From assembly GCF_000373985.1 (NCBI RefSeq), contig NZ_KB893012.1, positions 1-64,000 of the forward strand: 64,000 bases of DNA, in the 5' to 3' direction. The notes beneath the pieces were generated by a model, which did not search any database, was not told the origin of the DNA, and saw nothing but the letters and a program-made list of their open reading frames with translations. Made by a program: the position numbers and the translations under genes. The stretch is from Desulfobacter curvatus DSM 3379 (GTDB taxonomy: Bacteria; Desulfobacterota; Desulfobacteria; Desulfobacterales; Desulfobacteraceae). Positions 42,687-51,331 of the stretch are shown here, in pieces. The first letter of the stretch is position 1, and every line of letters begins with the position of its first letter.

Positions 42687-44402
42687 TTATGGTTCTTTTC
42701 TTTGTTTATAAATATCAACAATAAAATGCATTGGTACTGGCAATCTGTAATGTCTGCATCCTGTCAATATAATTGGCCAGAATGAATATTTAAAAGCACT
42801 CATTTCATAAACTTTATTTGACTGTTCACATTCACTAACTAACTGTTCTATAAAATCATCAGGCTCTTCTGTTAAATTTGTATTGGATAATGTGGCACCG
42901 TGCATTTTATCGAACCGATAAAAGTGTTCTTCAGATGATTCGTCAAAAAAATACACTTGAAAATTGCAATGAGATAAGTACTCCTCTTTTATTCTTTTAA
43001 TTATTTCGTATGGTTTTTCAAAACCCATTGTTGCTGAAAATGCAGATATGTAGGGATATAAGATTGAGCCTTTAGTGACACTCTTCATGTATTCATCTGT
43101 TTTATCAATAGGATGCTCTATCAATTCTGCATAACTACTAATGGTTGTCGGGTATTTGTCATGAAGCCTAAACATCTGAAATACCTGATGTGTCATATTT
43201 ACCAACCATGAGTTTATATCTTGCCAGTGTTTTGGATCGAGAGACAAAAACCAAAGAGCTAAAACCAAATCAATCGCTTGATCATCCTTGTACGGTGTAA
43301 ACAGTATAGGATTATTTACTACAAGCTTTTTAATCGTCTCTTGACAACTGGCAACAGCCTCTGTGAAAAACCTTGTAGATTCATCATTGTCGGCACTAAT
43401 TTTTCTTTTCCCCAAATACCAATAAGACCAGCATCCACTAAGAGCCAGCCTGCCAAGTACGTCAAACAATTTTAAATTCACATCAACTGCACAAGAAGAT
43501 CTTACAGCATGTGACAGTGCATAGAGGTTACCTGCGTGTGGGATGACTTTTTCTTCTACGTATTGGTGTGATATCTGTAGATTCAATCTAAGAATGGAAT
43601 CTAAGGTAGTTAGTGCTGAAATGGCTATTTTATTATTCTTCTCGAACGCAAACTTGTTAGCCTCCCAAGCATTAAGTAGTGAAAACTCTGCTGATAAGAA
43701 TGCACTCTCCAAATTATCTTCTTCCCTACACCAGGAGTACAATATCCAAAGGCACAAATATAATTGCCGAATTCCAGTTAAAATTTGTTTTGGTTTTAAA
43801 TCGTCAGTTTTTGTGAGACTAATAGCCAATTGGCTAAAGTGTTTAATCGAAATATCTGGCTCATCAATCATCGCCAATGATTTACGCAATAATCCTCGAC
43901 AGTTTTTCGGCAACAACTCTTCTCGTAACATGTGTTGCTCGATTAATGCGGATAGTCTATCGCCATTCCATTCAGAAAGGCTCAGTTCATTTGTCGTTTG
44001 CCTATCTAAAAATAAACTAACATTAGCTCTTACTTCCTCCTTAATTTCACCACCAAAACATAAACAAATTTCAACTGACCGATCTTTGTATTCAGCAGGA
44101 ATTCTACTCGGAATAAACACATCAATTATTTCATTGATTGAGGGGCGTAAATCCTGTGGGTTACCGCCATCCCAGTCTTTTCTATCTAAATCGCCAGATT
44201 TTACTGAAAACAAATAGACTTTATTCTCGGAATTTTCTGAAAGCTTGCCGTAAGCCCCAACATCAACCCCATATTGCCTACTACCAATACCAGGTTTTAA
44301 AAAGACTTCTAACCCCATTTGTGATAATAAATCAGGTAATAACGCGTCTAATTCACCACGCTCTTTTAATGACGCTAAGTACTGTCTTATAACTAACTTC
44401 AT
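42687..44402 (-). CDS. PD-(D/E)XK nuclease-like protein with helical C-terminal region, 571 aa
   Basis: I do not recognise the full protein. The N-terminal ~150 residues look like an Mrr/PD-(D/E)XK fold: helix 1 (MKLVIRQYLASLKERG), then GVDV with Asp47, then a hydrophobic strand VYLFSVKSG with Lys68. The usual Glu/Gln two places before this Lys is Ser66. A later WNGDRLSALIEQHML resembles the closing helix seen in nuclease domains of defence proteins. The remaining ~400 residues are mainly helical. GGAGGG precedes the ATG, which overlaps the stop of the helical-repeat gene upstream (ATGA). The two probably act as one module. Confidence 0.6.
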   Translation of the reverse strand: MKLVIRQYLASLKERGELDALLPDLLSQMGLEVFLKPGIGSRQYGVDVGAYGKLSENSENKVYLFSVKSGDLDRKDWDGGNPQDLRPSINEIIDVFIPSRIPAEYKDRSVEICLCFGGEIKEEVRANVSLFLDRQTTNELSLSEWNGDRLSALIEQHMLREELLPKNCRGLLRKSLAMIDEPDISIKHFSQLAISLTKTDDLKPKQILTGIRQLYLCLWILYSWCREEDNLESAFLSAEFSLLNAWEANKFAFEKNNKIAISALTTLDSILRLNLQISHQYVEEKVIPHAGNLYALSHAVRSSCAVDVNLKLFDVLGRLALSGCWSYWYLGKRKISADNDESTRFFTEAVASCQETIKKLVVNNPILFTPYKDDQAIDLVLALWFLSLDPKHWQDINSWLVNMTHQVFQMFRLHDKYPTTISSYAELIEHPIDKTDEYMKSVTKGSILYPYISAFSATMGFEKPYEIIKRIKEEYLSHCNFQVYFFDESSEEHFYRFDKMHGATLSNTNLTEEPDDFIEQLVSECEQSNKVYEMSAFKYSFWPIILTGCRHYRLPVPMHFIVDIYKQRKEP

Positions 44403-46129
44403 GACCTACAACCCTCCGCTTTAAACTGCCAGATCATATTTTCTAAACCATGCGGATCGAGGTTGAACATTGATGCCAGCTCAATTGAATGACTGATTTC
44501 TTGAAGTGGTACCTCCTGCCTTGTTTTTTGTTCACCATGATGAATATAATGAATCGATTTGTTTCCATAGAGCAATATCGACTCGCTAAACAACGAAGTG
44601 AAAAGAGATTCACTTCTAGCTTGTTTCATGGATTCATTCATCAATTTGTTGTGATGTTTCAAATAAGTATGCCGATTCTGTTCACTTGGTTTTAGTTCAT
44701 TTACTTCAAGAGCAGCCTTAACTGCCCCTTGATACTTCTCTAAATCGGATAGAATATTAGAGGCGATATCTTTCAGTCGTTTTTGTGAAGACTTTTGTAG
44801 TTTCTCCATGCGCAGGCGAATGCTGCCAGGGTAGCTGATACATAGAGGGTTGAAAATTAATAGCTGTATATCATCTAAGTCATCCTCGGGAGCATCAGGG
44901 ATTATAGATTCAATTAAACTAATCGCTGTTTTAGGCTGGTTAAAAAACCAACCACAAGCTTTTCTGGCTAAGAATAAATATACGCTTTTGCTATTATCAG
45001 GAAAACAAGATTTATCAAATCCAATAGAAATACCTTTGTCAATATCTCGGAGAAGGTCATAACAACATTTCCCAAGCTTTATTTTTTTTGATAACAGCCA
45101 TCTAGTGAGTAGCGACGACAAGTGAGTCTCTCTGTGGTTACGCAATTCCCGAACAAAACTATCGAAAGCTATAACTGACAATTTGTATTCGCTTAACTCA
45201 AAAAAGCGTTCTAAGAATTCAATGCAGCCAACAAAATCGTTACGATTTAACAATCGTTCAAGTGCATAGTCAATGTTATCAATAGTTCTTTTGTTCTCTG
45301 GCTTGGTATGACAACAAATATCTAACAATCTGGGCTCGACATTAGAACTTACTTTTTTCCCATCGTAGAAGAGTATTTCTGAAGCAGTGTGAATATAATG
45401 GTCATCTAAACGTTCCGAATGAGTAGCTAAAAAATCTATAAAGAATGTTTCTAAATTTTCAGACTGGGAAGTAATTGAGAACAGTGCACGCATCGCCGTC
45501 GCTAATATGACATCCGATGATGATAAAGCAGATGACTTTTGGATTGAATCCAAAACAGGTTCCAAAAGCGATTTATTTTTATAATTAATTCGACCTAAAG
45601 CAAATATAACTCTTTGCTTAATCGTTTCATTCTCATTATTTAGTAACTCAAGACTTTGATTAACGTATTCAGTCTCATCAATATTTGCTCCTGCTTCAAT
45701 GGCAGTCGACAAATGATCAAACTCTTCGTCGAAATTGGTGAGCGCAAAATCAAAAAGGGCTTTTGTTCTGGCACGGTCTTTTTGACAAAACTCCCTAAAA
45801 GGAGGTAACAGCATGTAAGCTGCCATATCTTGGCCTGCCTCTAACGTCAGATGCTTCACGCAATTGGCGACCTCAGCAACAGGGGCATTCAGGTCAGGTA
45901 AAACGTCTTCAAAGACATGTCGTGTTGTGAAAAAGTCATGCTTTTCTGGTGTGTTTTTCAAGCTATTAAAAAGTTCAATAATGTCAAACTCACCGCTGTT
46001 ATGCAGACCAGCTATTAGGTTTGGTAATATTTTTTCTTCTTTTTTATCTTGATAATAAATTTTGTGGATGAACTCGAAAAAAGAGCCATCATTGTATGCT
46101 TGAATTAATTTATCTTTTAGATCATCCAC
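44399..46129 (-). CDS. Helical-repeat protein, 576 aa, partner of the nuclease-like gene
   Basis: No family recognised. The sequence is almost entirely alpha-helical, with repeated helix pairs of the HEAT/armadillo kind (for example QRVIFALGRINYKNK, ATAMRALFSITSQ, and later leucine-rich pairs). This implies a solenoid used for binding protein or nucleic acid. The start is GTG 46129 with a modest AGGA upstream. No catalytic motif is visible. It is AT-rich, is translationally coupled to the nuclease-like gene, and lies in an island with a Fic protein, a setting common for defence systems. That role is inferred. Confidence 0.55.
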   Translation of the reverse strand: MDDLKDKLIQAYNDGSFFEFIHKIYYQDKKEEKILPNLIAGLHNSGEFDIIELFNSLKNTPEKHDFFTTRHVFEDVLPDLNAPVAEVANCVKHLTLEAGQDMAAYMLLPPFREFCQKDRARTKALFDFALTNFDEEFDHLSTAIEAGANIDETEYVNQSLELLNNENETIKQRVIFALGRINYKNKSLLEPVLDSIQKSSALSSSDVILATAMRALFSITSQSENLETFFIDFLATHSERLDDHYIHTASEILFYDGKKVSSNVEPRLLDICCHTKPENKRTIDNIDYALERLLNRNDFVGCIEFLERFFELSEYKLSVIAFDSFVRELRNHRETHLSSLLTRWLLSKKIKLGKCCYDLLRDIDKGISIGFDKSCFPDNSKSVYLFLARKACGWFFNQPKTAISLIESIIPDAPEDDLDDIQLLIFNPLCISYPGSIRLRMEKLQKSSQKRLKDIASNILSDLEKYQGAVKAALEVNELKPSEQNRHTYLKHHNKLMNESMKQARSESLFTSLFSESILLYGNKSIHYIHHGEQKTRQEVPLQEISHSIELASMFNLDPHGLENMIWQFKAEGCRS

Positions 46130-46168
46130 GGTGTTTTCGTCCTATGGCTATGTATGAGATTGATACCA

Positions 46169-46238
46169 GCTAACGTCGCGCTCTGTGGCAATTTTACAGC
46201 AAAGCAGAAAAATTGTCTGACAGCAGCGCTGTGTTAAG
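46169..46238. other. attC-like imperfect hairpin between island genes
   Basis: On the minus strand this begins ACTTAAC (matching RYYYAAC) and ends GTTAGCT (one off GTTRRRY). Between them are complementary arms: CAGCGCTG and CTGTCAGACAATTTT against AAAATTGCCACAG and AGCGCGAC, with unpaired bases on one side only. This form and the ~70-bp length resemble integron attC sites. It follows directly after the stop of the membrane gene at 46241, where a cassette attC would lie. No integrase is in the window. Confidence 0.35.
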
Positions 46239-46240
46239 TT

Positions 46241-46873
46241 CTATCTTTTGTTTGCTAATGCGGAAAAGAACAGTAAAAACCATAGAATTAATGAAAGCTT
46301 GATTGAATCAAACCAACCCACATCAGCGTTTACAGCCCAAGAAACATTCCCAGCAATAAAGAATGCCCAAAAAACCATTGCCAGAACTGTGAATGCCAGA
46401 TATTTAACTTCATTTACAAACGTAAATCGGACAACAATTGCGCTTACGAAGTTGGCGATAAGCTGCGACAACTTCCAGAAAGGAGCGTAGGCCAGAACAC
46501 CAAATATGGCGCAAATTGCAGACAGGTTGTCTTGATAGATGACGTAGTCTATTGCCAACATAGAATGAATGAGGTTCACCTTAGGATTCACAAGCCCTCC
46601 ATTTAAAGATAGAGGGATAAAGAATGCCATGTACATAGCGAAGTAGGAGAAACCATAAAAATAGACCTTGCCGACAACTGCTTCTAACTTGGCACGATTT
46701 TGGGCTCTCCACTCTTCGACATTGGATGGATCAGGCTCCGGTATCTGTTGCTCTGGGATATCCGGAACTGTAACGGGTTTTGTATTAAAAAAGTCTTGGA
46801 AGAACGGAGTTAGCACATTAGCAATCATACTCAAGATAATTGCTACGACACCTCCAAGTATTGCTTCTATCAT
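46241..46873 (-). CDS. Membrane protein, 210 aa, unknown
   Basis: I prefer the ATG at 46873 (AAAGGAG upstream) to an earlier ATG at 46945. One N-terminal helix is followed by a Pro/Glu-rich linker (PDIPEQQIPEPDP) and then four helices (about 75-95, 115-135, 140-160, 170-205). No family is apparent. It is the first gene of the island on the minus strand and is followed by an attC-like hairpin. Membrane proteins of this size can be effectors in defence loci, but nothing specific supports that. The 46946-47177 stretch upstream is AT-rich and without a gene. Confidence 0.5.
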   Translation of the reverse strand: MIEAILGGVVAIILSMIANVLTPFFQDFFNTKPVTVPDIPEQQIPEPDPSNVEEWRAQNRAKLEAVVGKVYFYGFSYFAMYMAFFIPLSLNGGLVNPKVNLIHSMLAIDYVIYQDNLSAICAIFGVLAYAPFWKLSQLIANFVSAIVVRFTFVNEVKYLAFTVLAMVFWAFFIAGNVSWAVNADVGWFDSIKLSLILWFLLFFSALANKR

Positions 46874-47177
46874 CTGGCACTCTCTCCTTTCGTGCTTGAA
46901 ATTTAACAAGTTGATCTGTGGCTTCCGTTTATCTTTCATATTCACTTATCTAAACTTATCTAACGGGATAACATCCTAAAAGTAAGAATAAGCAGATCTG
47001 CATAACTATTGAAGAAATAAATGATAAAATCATTAACATTATTCGGAAAGCCCTGCAAATTTTTTTCTTCAATTTACCACATGATTGGGCAAGCACTAAT
47101 ATGATTGAACGCTTTTTACGCAATTATCTACACACCAAATATCGTATCTACTTTGGAACGTTAAGAATAAATGTAAT

Positions 47178-47255
47178 ATGAAAAAATGGGATATCCTGCT
47201 CCTCTCCCATAGTAACGCACCCAACCTGTTCACTATTGACGAAAGTAACGAAAGG
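47178..47255 (+). pseudogene. Right copy of the EBP 2 3' end (gene remnant)
   Basis: Reading MKKWDILLLSHSNAPNLFTI then D, this is a gapless match to the C-terminus and trailing bases of EBP 2 at 38854-38931, with substitutions throughout and loss of the stop codon. No other part of the EBP precedes it. It marks the right edge of the accessory island and may still carry regulator-binding sequence (TTCACT-N7-AAGTAA). Confidence 0.6.
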
Positions 47256-47307
47256 AACGCCGGCTGCAGAAAAGGCCTGTCTCTCTTCCCTTGTCAACCT
47301 CAGGCAG

Positions 47308-47347
47308 TCAAAACCCCTTTAAGTTAAAGGGGTTTTGATTTTTTTTC
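47308..47347 (+). terminator. Rho-independent terminator at the island edge
   Basis: TCAAAACCCCTTT (47308-47320) and AAAGGGGTTTTGA (47326-47338) form a perfect 13-bp stem with a 5-base loop, followed by a T run. It would insulate the Hdr operon from upstream transcription and looks like the original terminator of the regulator operon. Confidence 0.9.
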
Positions 47348-47374
47348 GATTTTGTTTTTTGCTTCACCATCCTC

Positions 47375-47390
47375 TGGCACCCCCCTTGCT
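47375..47390 (+). promoter_or_regulatory. Sigma-54 promoter of the tusA-hdr operon
   Basis: TGGCACCCCCCTTGCT fits TGGCAC-N5-TTGCW with correct spacing, 72 bp before tusA. A TAGGG-ATCA-CCCTA dyad lies near the predicted start of transcription (47405-47418). EBP 2 is the likely activator. Confidence 0.75.
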
Positions 47391-47461
47391 CTTATAGGCT
47401 TTCATAGGGATCACCCTAAAGCAAACAAAATTTTTAACCCAAATCGAAAGGAATAATCAAC

Positions 47462-47710
47462 ATGACGGATTTAAATACAATTGAAGCTGCAAACATCGCT
47501 GACGCCCGTGGAAGTGCATGCCCCGGTCCTCTTCTGGAAGCAAAAAAAGGCATTGGTAAAGTCCAGGTCGGCCAGACCCTTGAAATTCTCTCCAACGATG
47601 CCGGGACCCGGAATGATATCCCGGCCTGGGCCGGCAAGGTCGGGCATGAGTACATGGGATTTCTTGAAGCTGACGGGTATGACAGGCACTTTATCATTCG
47701 GAATAAATAA
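47462..47710 (+). CDS. TusA/SirA-family sulfur carrier protein
   Basis: Small cytoplasmic protein of 82 aa with the TusA signature: DARGSACPGPLLEAKKG, where the Cys in CPGP is the persulfide-carrying residue. TusA proteins hand sulfane sulfur between enzymes for thiouridine synthesis or sulfur metabolism. Here it is the first gene of an Hdr-like operon that ends with a DsrE-family protein, the same pairing found around sulfur-oxidising sHdr systems. It is preceded by AAAGGAA. Confidence 0.85.
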   Translation: MTDLNTIEAANIADARGSACPGPLLEAKKGIGKVQVGQTLEILSNDAGTRNDIPAWAGKVGHEYMGFLEADGYDRHFIIRNK

Positions 47711-47721
47711 GGCAGGCTGCC

Positions 47722-48141
47722 ATGTCATCTAAGGCAAATAAAATTAAGACAAATAAAATATTAATCCTGGCTACGGAAACATGCGCCTATCCCGGCGCAG
47801 ATTCCGTGGGCCAAGCCCACTCCAGCTATCCGGCAAATACCTATATTTTAAGGGTCAAGGCCCCGGTGCTGTTCCCGGAATCCTTTTACATTGACTGTTT
47901 TAAAAAAGGCATCAGCGGCATCATCGTGATGTCCTGCGGCGAAGAGTGCCCCTATGAAGGTGCTTACAAGGCCTTGGCCGACCGGCTCAACTCGGTCTAC
48001 CAGAAGATGAAATCATTGAACCTGGATTTAAAGCGCCTTCGTCTGACCGCCATATGCACCGTCTGCAACCGCGCCTTTTTAAACGAAATTAACCAGATGA
48101 ACCAGCTGGTCAATGAGCTGGGACCGCCCCAACCGGCATGA
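47722..48141 (+). CDS. MvhD/FlpD-like iron-sulfur subunit
   Basis: Protein of 139 aa of the MvhD family, which carries a [2Fe-2S] cluster and joins electron donors to HdrA. Cysteines occur in ETCAYPGADSVG, SCGEECPYEGAY and ICTVCNRAF, in the family order. Encoded between tusA and hdrA-like genes, it probably delivers electrons to, or takes them from, the Hdr core. The best-known partners of MvhD are hydrogenase, formate dehydrogenase and, in acetogens, MetVF with HdrABC. Confidence 0.82.
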   Translation: MSSKANKIKTNKILILATETCAYPGADSVGQAHSSYPANTYILRVKAPVLFPESFYIDCFKKGISGIIVMSCGEECPYEGAYKALADRLNSVYQKMKSLNLDLKRLRLTAICTVCNRAFLNEINQMNQLVNELGPPQPA

Positions 48142-48192
48142 TGGTCCAGGCGGAACAGAAAACACAGACCCACTCATCTATCAGGAGGAACC

Positions 48193-49485
48193 ATGCTCCC
48201 CATTCAACAATTTGACACCCTTGTGGTGGGCGCAGGGATATCCGGGCTTCAAACGGCCCTGGATCTTGGCGACCAGGGTTACAAGGTCGCAGTCTTGGAA
48301 AAAGATGCGTCCATCGGCGGAAAGATGATCCGGCTGTCCAAGGTCTTTCCCACCCTGGACTGCGCCAGCTGCATCACCACGCCGAAAATGTCGTCGGCAG
48401 CCCACCATGAAAATATCACCTTGTTTACCTATTGCCAATTATCCGATTTAAACCGGAGCCATACCGGTGTAACGGCTAAAGTTCGCCAGATGCCCAGGTA
48501 TGTGGATTCGGACAAGTGCATCGGGTGCCGGAAATGCGAATATGTCTGCCCGGTCTATGTTCCCGATGAAGAACAGGGTGGGCTCAGTGCTAAAAAGGCC
48601 ATTTCCATTCCCTTTTCCAACGCCATTCCCCAGTTGCCGGTGTTGGACCCGGATTACTGCATGCTTTGCGGGCAGTGCGAAAAGGCCTGTCCCACCCAGG
48701 CCATCGACTATCTCCAGGAACCCCGGAATTTCATCATCCAGGCCAAAACCGCTGTGCTGACCACCGGGTTTGAACTGCTGTCCAAAGAGAAGAATGTGCA
48801 GTTTGGAAGCGGACGGATTCCCAATGTCATTGATTCCCTGCAGATGGAACGGCTTTTGGCCCCCCATGGCCCATACAACCGTGTGTTACGTCCATCCGAC
48901 GGCATGGAGCCCGATTCTGTGGCCTATGTCCAGTGTGCCGGTTCCCGGGACAAACAAATGGGGGTTCCCTATTGTTCACGGGTCTGCTGCATGTATGCCA
49001 TCAAGCAGGCTATGCTGCTGTCCGGCTCCCTGCCCCTGGCGGACATCACCATTTATTACATGGATATCCGGGCTTTTGGCAAAGGATATGAACAGTTCTA
49101 CCAGAACGCCAAGGCCATGGGCATTGAATTTGTAAAGGCCAAGGTGGGCCGGATCGACGCGGCAGAAAACGGGAATGTTCAGGTGCGGTACGAACGCCAG
49201 GACGGGTCCGGTATTGATACGGCCAACCACGATCTGGTCATCCTTTCCATGGGCATGGTGCCGGGCTGGGATCCTGCCGGCGTCTGTCCGGTATCCAAGG
49301 ACACAGACCAGTTCATTACATCCATCAAACCCAAAATATCTCCGGTTCTCACGGATATGGAAGGGATATTTACCGCAGGTGCCGCCGCCGGTCCCAAGGA
49401 CATTGTGGATTCCATCACGGAATCCGGAACGGCTGCCATGGAAGCGGCCAATTACATGGCCGGTCTGCCAAGGGAGATTCAATGA
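48193..49485 (+). CDS. HdrA/QmoA-like flavoprotein with two ferredoxin clusters
   Basis: Flavoprotein of 430 aa. An N-terminal FAD fold (VVGAGISGLQTALDLG) is followed by the HdrA cluster motif in LDCASCITTPKM. Two inserted [4Fe-4S] motifs follow (CIGCRKCEYVCPVYVP and CMLCGQCEKACPT), then a second half of the flavin fold (AYVQCAGSRD, EGIFTAGAA). It lacks the N-terminal extension of full HdrA. AGGAGG precedes the ATG. Its stop overlaps the start of the second HdrA gene. Confidence 0.85.
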   Translation: MLPIQQFDTLVVGAGISGLQTALDLGDQGYKVAVLEKDASIGGKMIRLSKVFPTLDCASCITTPKMSSAAHHENITLFTYCQLSDLNRSHTGVTAKVRQMPRYVDSDKCIGCRKCEYVCPVYVPDEEQGGLSAKKAISIPFSNAIPQLPVLDPDYCMLCGQCEKACPTQAIDYLQEPRNFIIQAKTAVLTTGFELLSKEKNVQFGSGRIPNVIDSLQMERLLAPHGPYNRVLRPSDGMEPDSVAYVQCAGSRDKQMGVPYCSRVCCMYAIKQAMLLSGSLPLADITIYYMDIRAFGKGYEQFYQNAKAMGIEFVKAKVGRIDAAENGNVQVRYERQDGSGIDTANHDLVILSMGMVPGWDPAGVCPVSKDTDQFITSIKPKISPVLTDMEGIFTAGAAAGPKDIVDSITESGTAAMEAANYMAGLPREIQ

Positions 49486-51281
49486 TGAAAGAAAACGAAA
49501 ACGATAAAAAGGTCGGTGTATATATCTGCTACTGCGGGGGGAATATCTCGGACCATGTGGATGTGGAGGAGGTCAGGAACCGGGTTGAAAAAATGCCCGG
49601 CGTGGCTGTGGCCAGAACCAATATGTTCATGTGTTCCGACCCTGGCCAGGAGTTGATCATTGACGATTTGAAAAGCGGAAAAGTGGATCGGGTGGTGGTG
49701 GCTTCCTGTGCCCCCAGCCTCCATGAGACCACCTTCAGGGGCGCCATTGAACGGGCCGGTGCCAATCCCTTTATTTACGAACATGCCAACATCCGCGAAC
49801 AGGTCTCCTGGGTTCACCATGGCGATCCGGCTACGGACAAGGCAACGGTTCTCATTTCAGCGGCAGCCGCAAAGGCGGGAAAACTCAAACCCCTGGAACC
49901 CATCCGCGTGGATGCGAAAAAACATGCCGTGGTCATTGGCGGCGGCATTGCAGGGATTAAATCAGCTTTGGAAATTGCCCGTAATGGGATCGAGGTGGCC
50001 ATCATCGAAAGAACCGATACTCTGGGGGGCAACCTTAACAATCTTGGCCGTCTGGCTCCGTCCGGGGAAAAGGCGTCGGATATTCTCCGGGAACTTTTGG
50101 CAAAGGTCAAGGCCGCACCGGCCGTCACCGTACATACCAACTGCCAGGTTACCGATGTCCAGGGGTATGTGGGAAATTTCACCCTGGATGTAAAGGGGCA
50201 GACCGAAACATTTAAAATTGATACGGGCTCCATTATCATGGCAACGGGATCGGTTTCCTATCAGCCCTTTGAAGGGGAGTTCGGGTTTGGGACCTATCCC
50301 CAGGTCATCACCCTGCCCACCCTGATTGAAGCACTCAAACAAAGTAATTACCAGACTGAGACCGGCCGGTTTGAGTTTCGCGGAAAACCGGTGAAGAACA
50401 TTGCCATGATCCACTGTGTCGGGTCCCGCCAGATCCCCGGGGTCCATCAGCCCAAGGAGAACGGACAGCTCAACGAGTATTGCTCAAGGACCTGCTGTTC
50501 GGCCATGCTCAACGCGGCCAACCAGATCAGGGAAAGCTTTCCAAATACACAGATCATTGAAATGTACCGGGATATCCGGACCTACGGCAGGGGACAGGAG
50601 GAGCTTTACAACCGGGCTTCTGCCAACAAGGTCGTGTTCATGCGGTATGAGGCCGATGCCATGCCGACTGTTGAAAAAAGCAGGACTCCGGATTTCCCTT
50701 TGACCGTGAAGATCAAAGACGGCCTGACCTTTAATGAAGAGATGGAAGTACCGGCCGACCTGGTGGTTCTGGCAACGGGCATCGAGCCCAGTGACGTGTC
50801 CGGCCTGGCCTCTGCCATGAAGCTGCCCGTGGGAACCGACCGGTTCCTGCTTGAGGTCCACCCCAAACTCAGGCCGGTGGAATTTCCGGTCTCCGGTGTG
50901 TTCCTGGCCGGAACCTGCCAGGCACCCATGGATGCGGGAGAGGCCTGTAATGCCGCAGGCGCCGCTGCCGCCAAAACCTGTGCGTTGTTAGGCAAAGGTG
51001 TGATTGAACTGGACCCATTTGTTGCCGAGGTTGACCCGGATAAATGCCAGGGACACGGGAATTGTGTGGATGCCTGTATCAAGGAAGGAGCCCTGAAGCT
51101 GGTTGAGGTTCAAAGGAACGGGAAAACCGTCAAGCAGGCCCAGGTCACGGCGGCCATGTGTCTGGGATGCGGGGCCTGTGCAGCAGTCTGTCCGGAAAAG
51201 GCCATCGATCTTAACGGATGGGCTTTGGAACAATATGAACAGATGGTGGACGCCATTGTTGCAGGCGAACATGCCGCCTGA
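49482..51281 (+). CDS. HdrA-like flavoprotein, 599 aa
   Basis: Second HdrA paralogue. It has the N-terminal HdrA domain (VYICYCGGNISDHVDV, MCSDPGQ), an FAD-binding core (VVIGGGIAGIKSALEIA, HCVGSR, AGTCQAP) and two C-terminal [4Fe-4S] motifs (CQGHGNCVDAC and CLGCGACAAVCPEKA). In the position where HdrA normally has the C-x2-C cluster motif after the FAD fold, it reads NNLGRLAPSGE, so that cluster is missing and is supplied instead by the preceding paralogue. The two may form a heterodimer. Whether the flavin bifurcates electrons is unknown. Confidence 0.88.
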   Translation: MMKENENDKKVGVYICYCGGNISDHVDVEEVRNRVEKMPGVAVARTNMFMCSDPGQELIIDDLKSGKVDRVVVASCAPSLHETTFRGAIERAGANPFIYEHANIREQVSWVHHGDPATDKATVLISAAAAKAGKLKPLEPIRVDAKKHAVVIGGGIAGIKSALEIARNGIEVAIIERTDTLGGNLNNLGRLAPSGEKASDILRELLAKVKAAPAVTVHTNCQVTDVQGYVGNFTLDVKGQTETFKIDTGSIIMATGSVSYQPFEGEFGFGTYPQVITLPTLIEALKQSNYQTETGRFEFRGKPVKNIAMIHCVGSRQIPGVHQPKENGQLNEYCSRTCCSAMLNAANQIRESFPNTQIIEMYRDIRTYGRGQEELYNRASANKVVFMRYEADAMPTVEKSRTPDFPLTVKIKDGLTFNEEMEVPADLVVLATGIEPSDVSGLASAMKLPVGTDRFLLEVHPKLRPVEFPVSGVFLAGTCQAPMDAGEACNAAGAAAAKTCALLGKGVIELDPFVAEVDPDKCQGHGNCVDACIKEGALKLVEVQRNGKTVKQAQVTAAMCLGCGACAAVCPEKAIDLNGWALEQYEQMVDAIVAGEHAA

Positions 51282-51331
51282 AACTAACCGGTTGTCCGTC
51301 CCGGGGAAGACAAATCAAAGGGAAACAGATC

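Noticed and set aside
38932..47177. Firm call of an integron cassette array
   Set aside because: Only one spacer has attC-like ends, no integrase is present, and pyrF is an unlikely cassette gene; kept as a low-confidence hypothesis.
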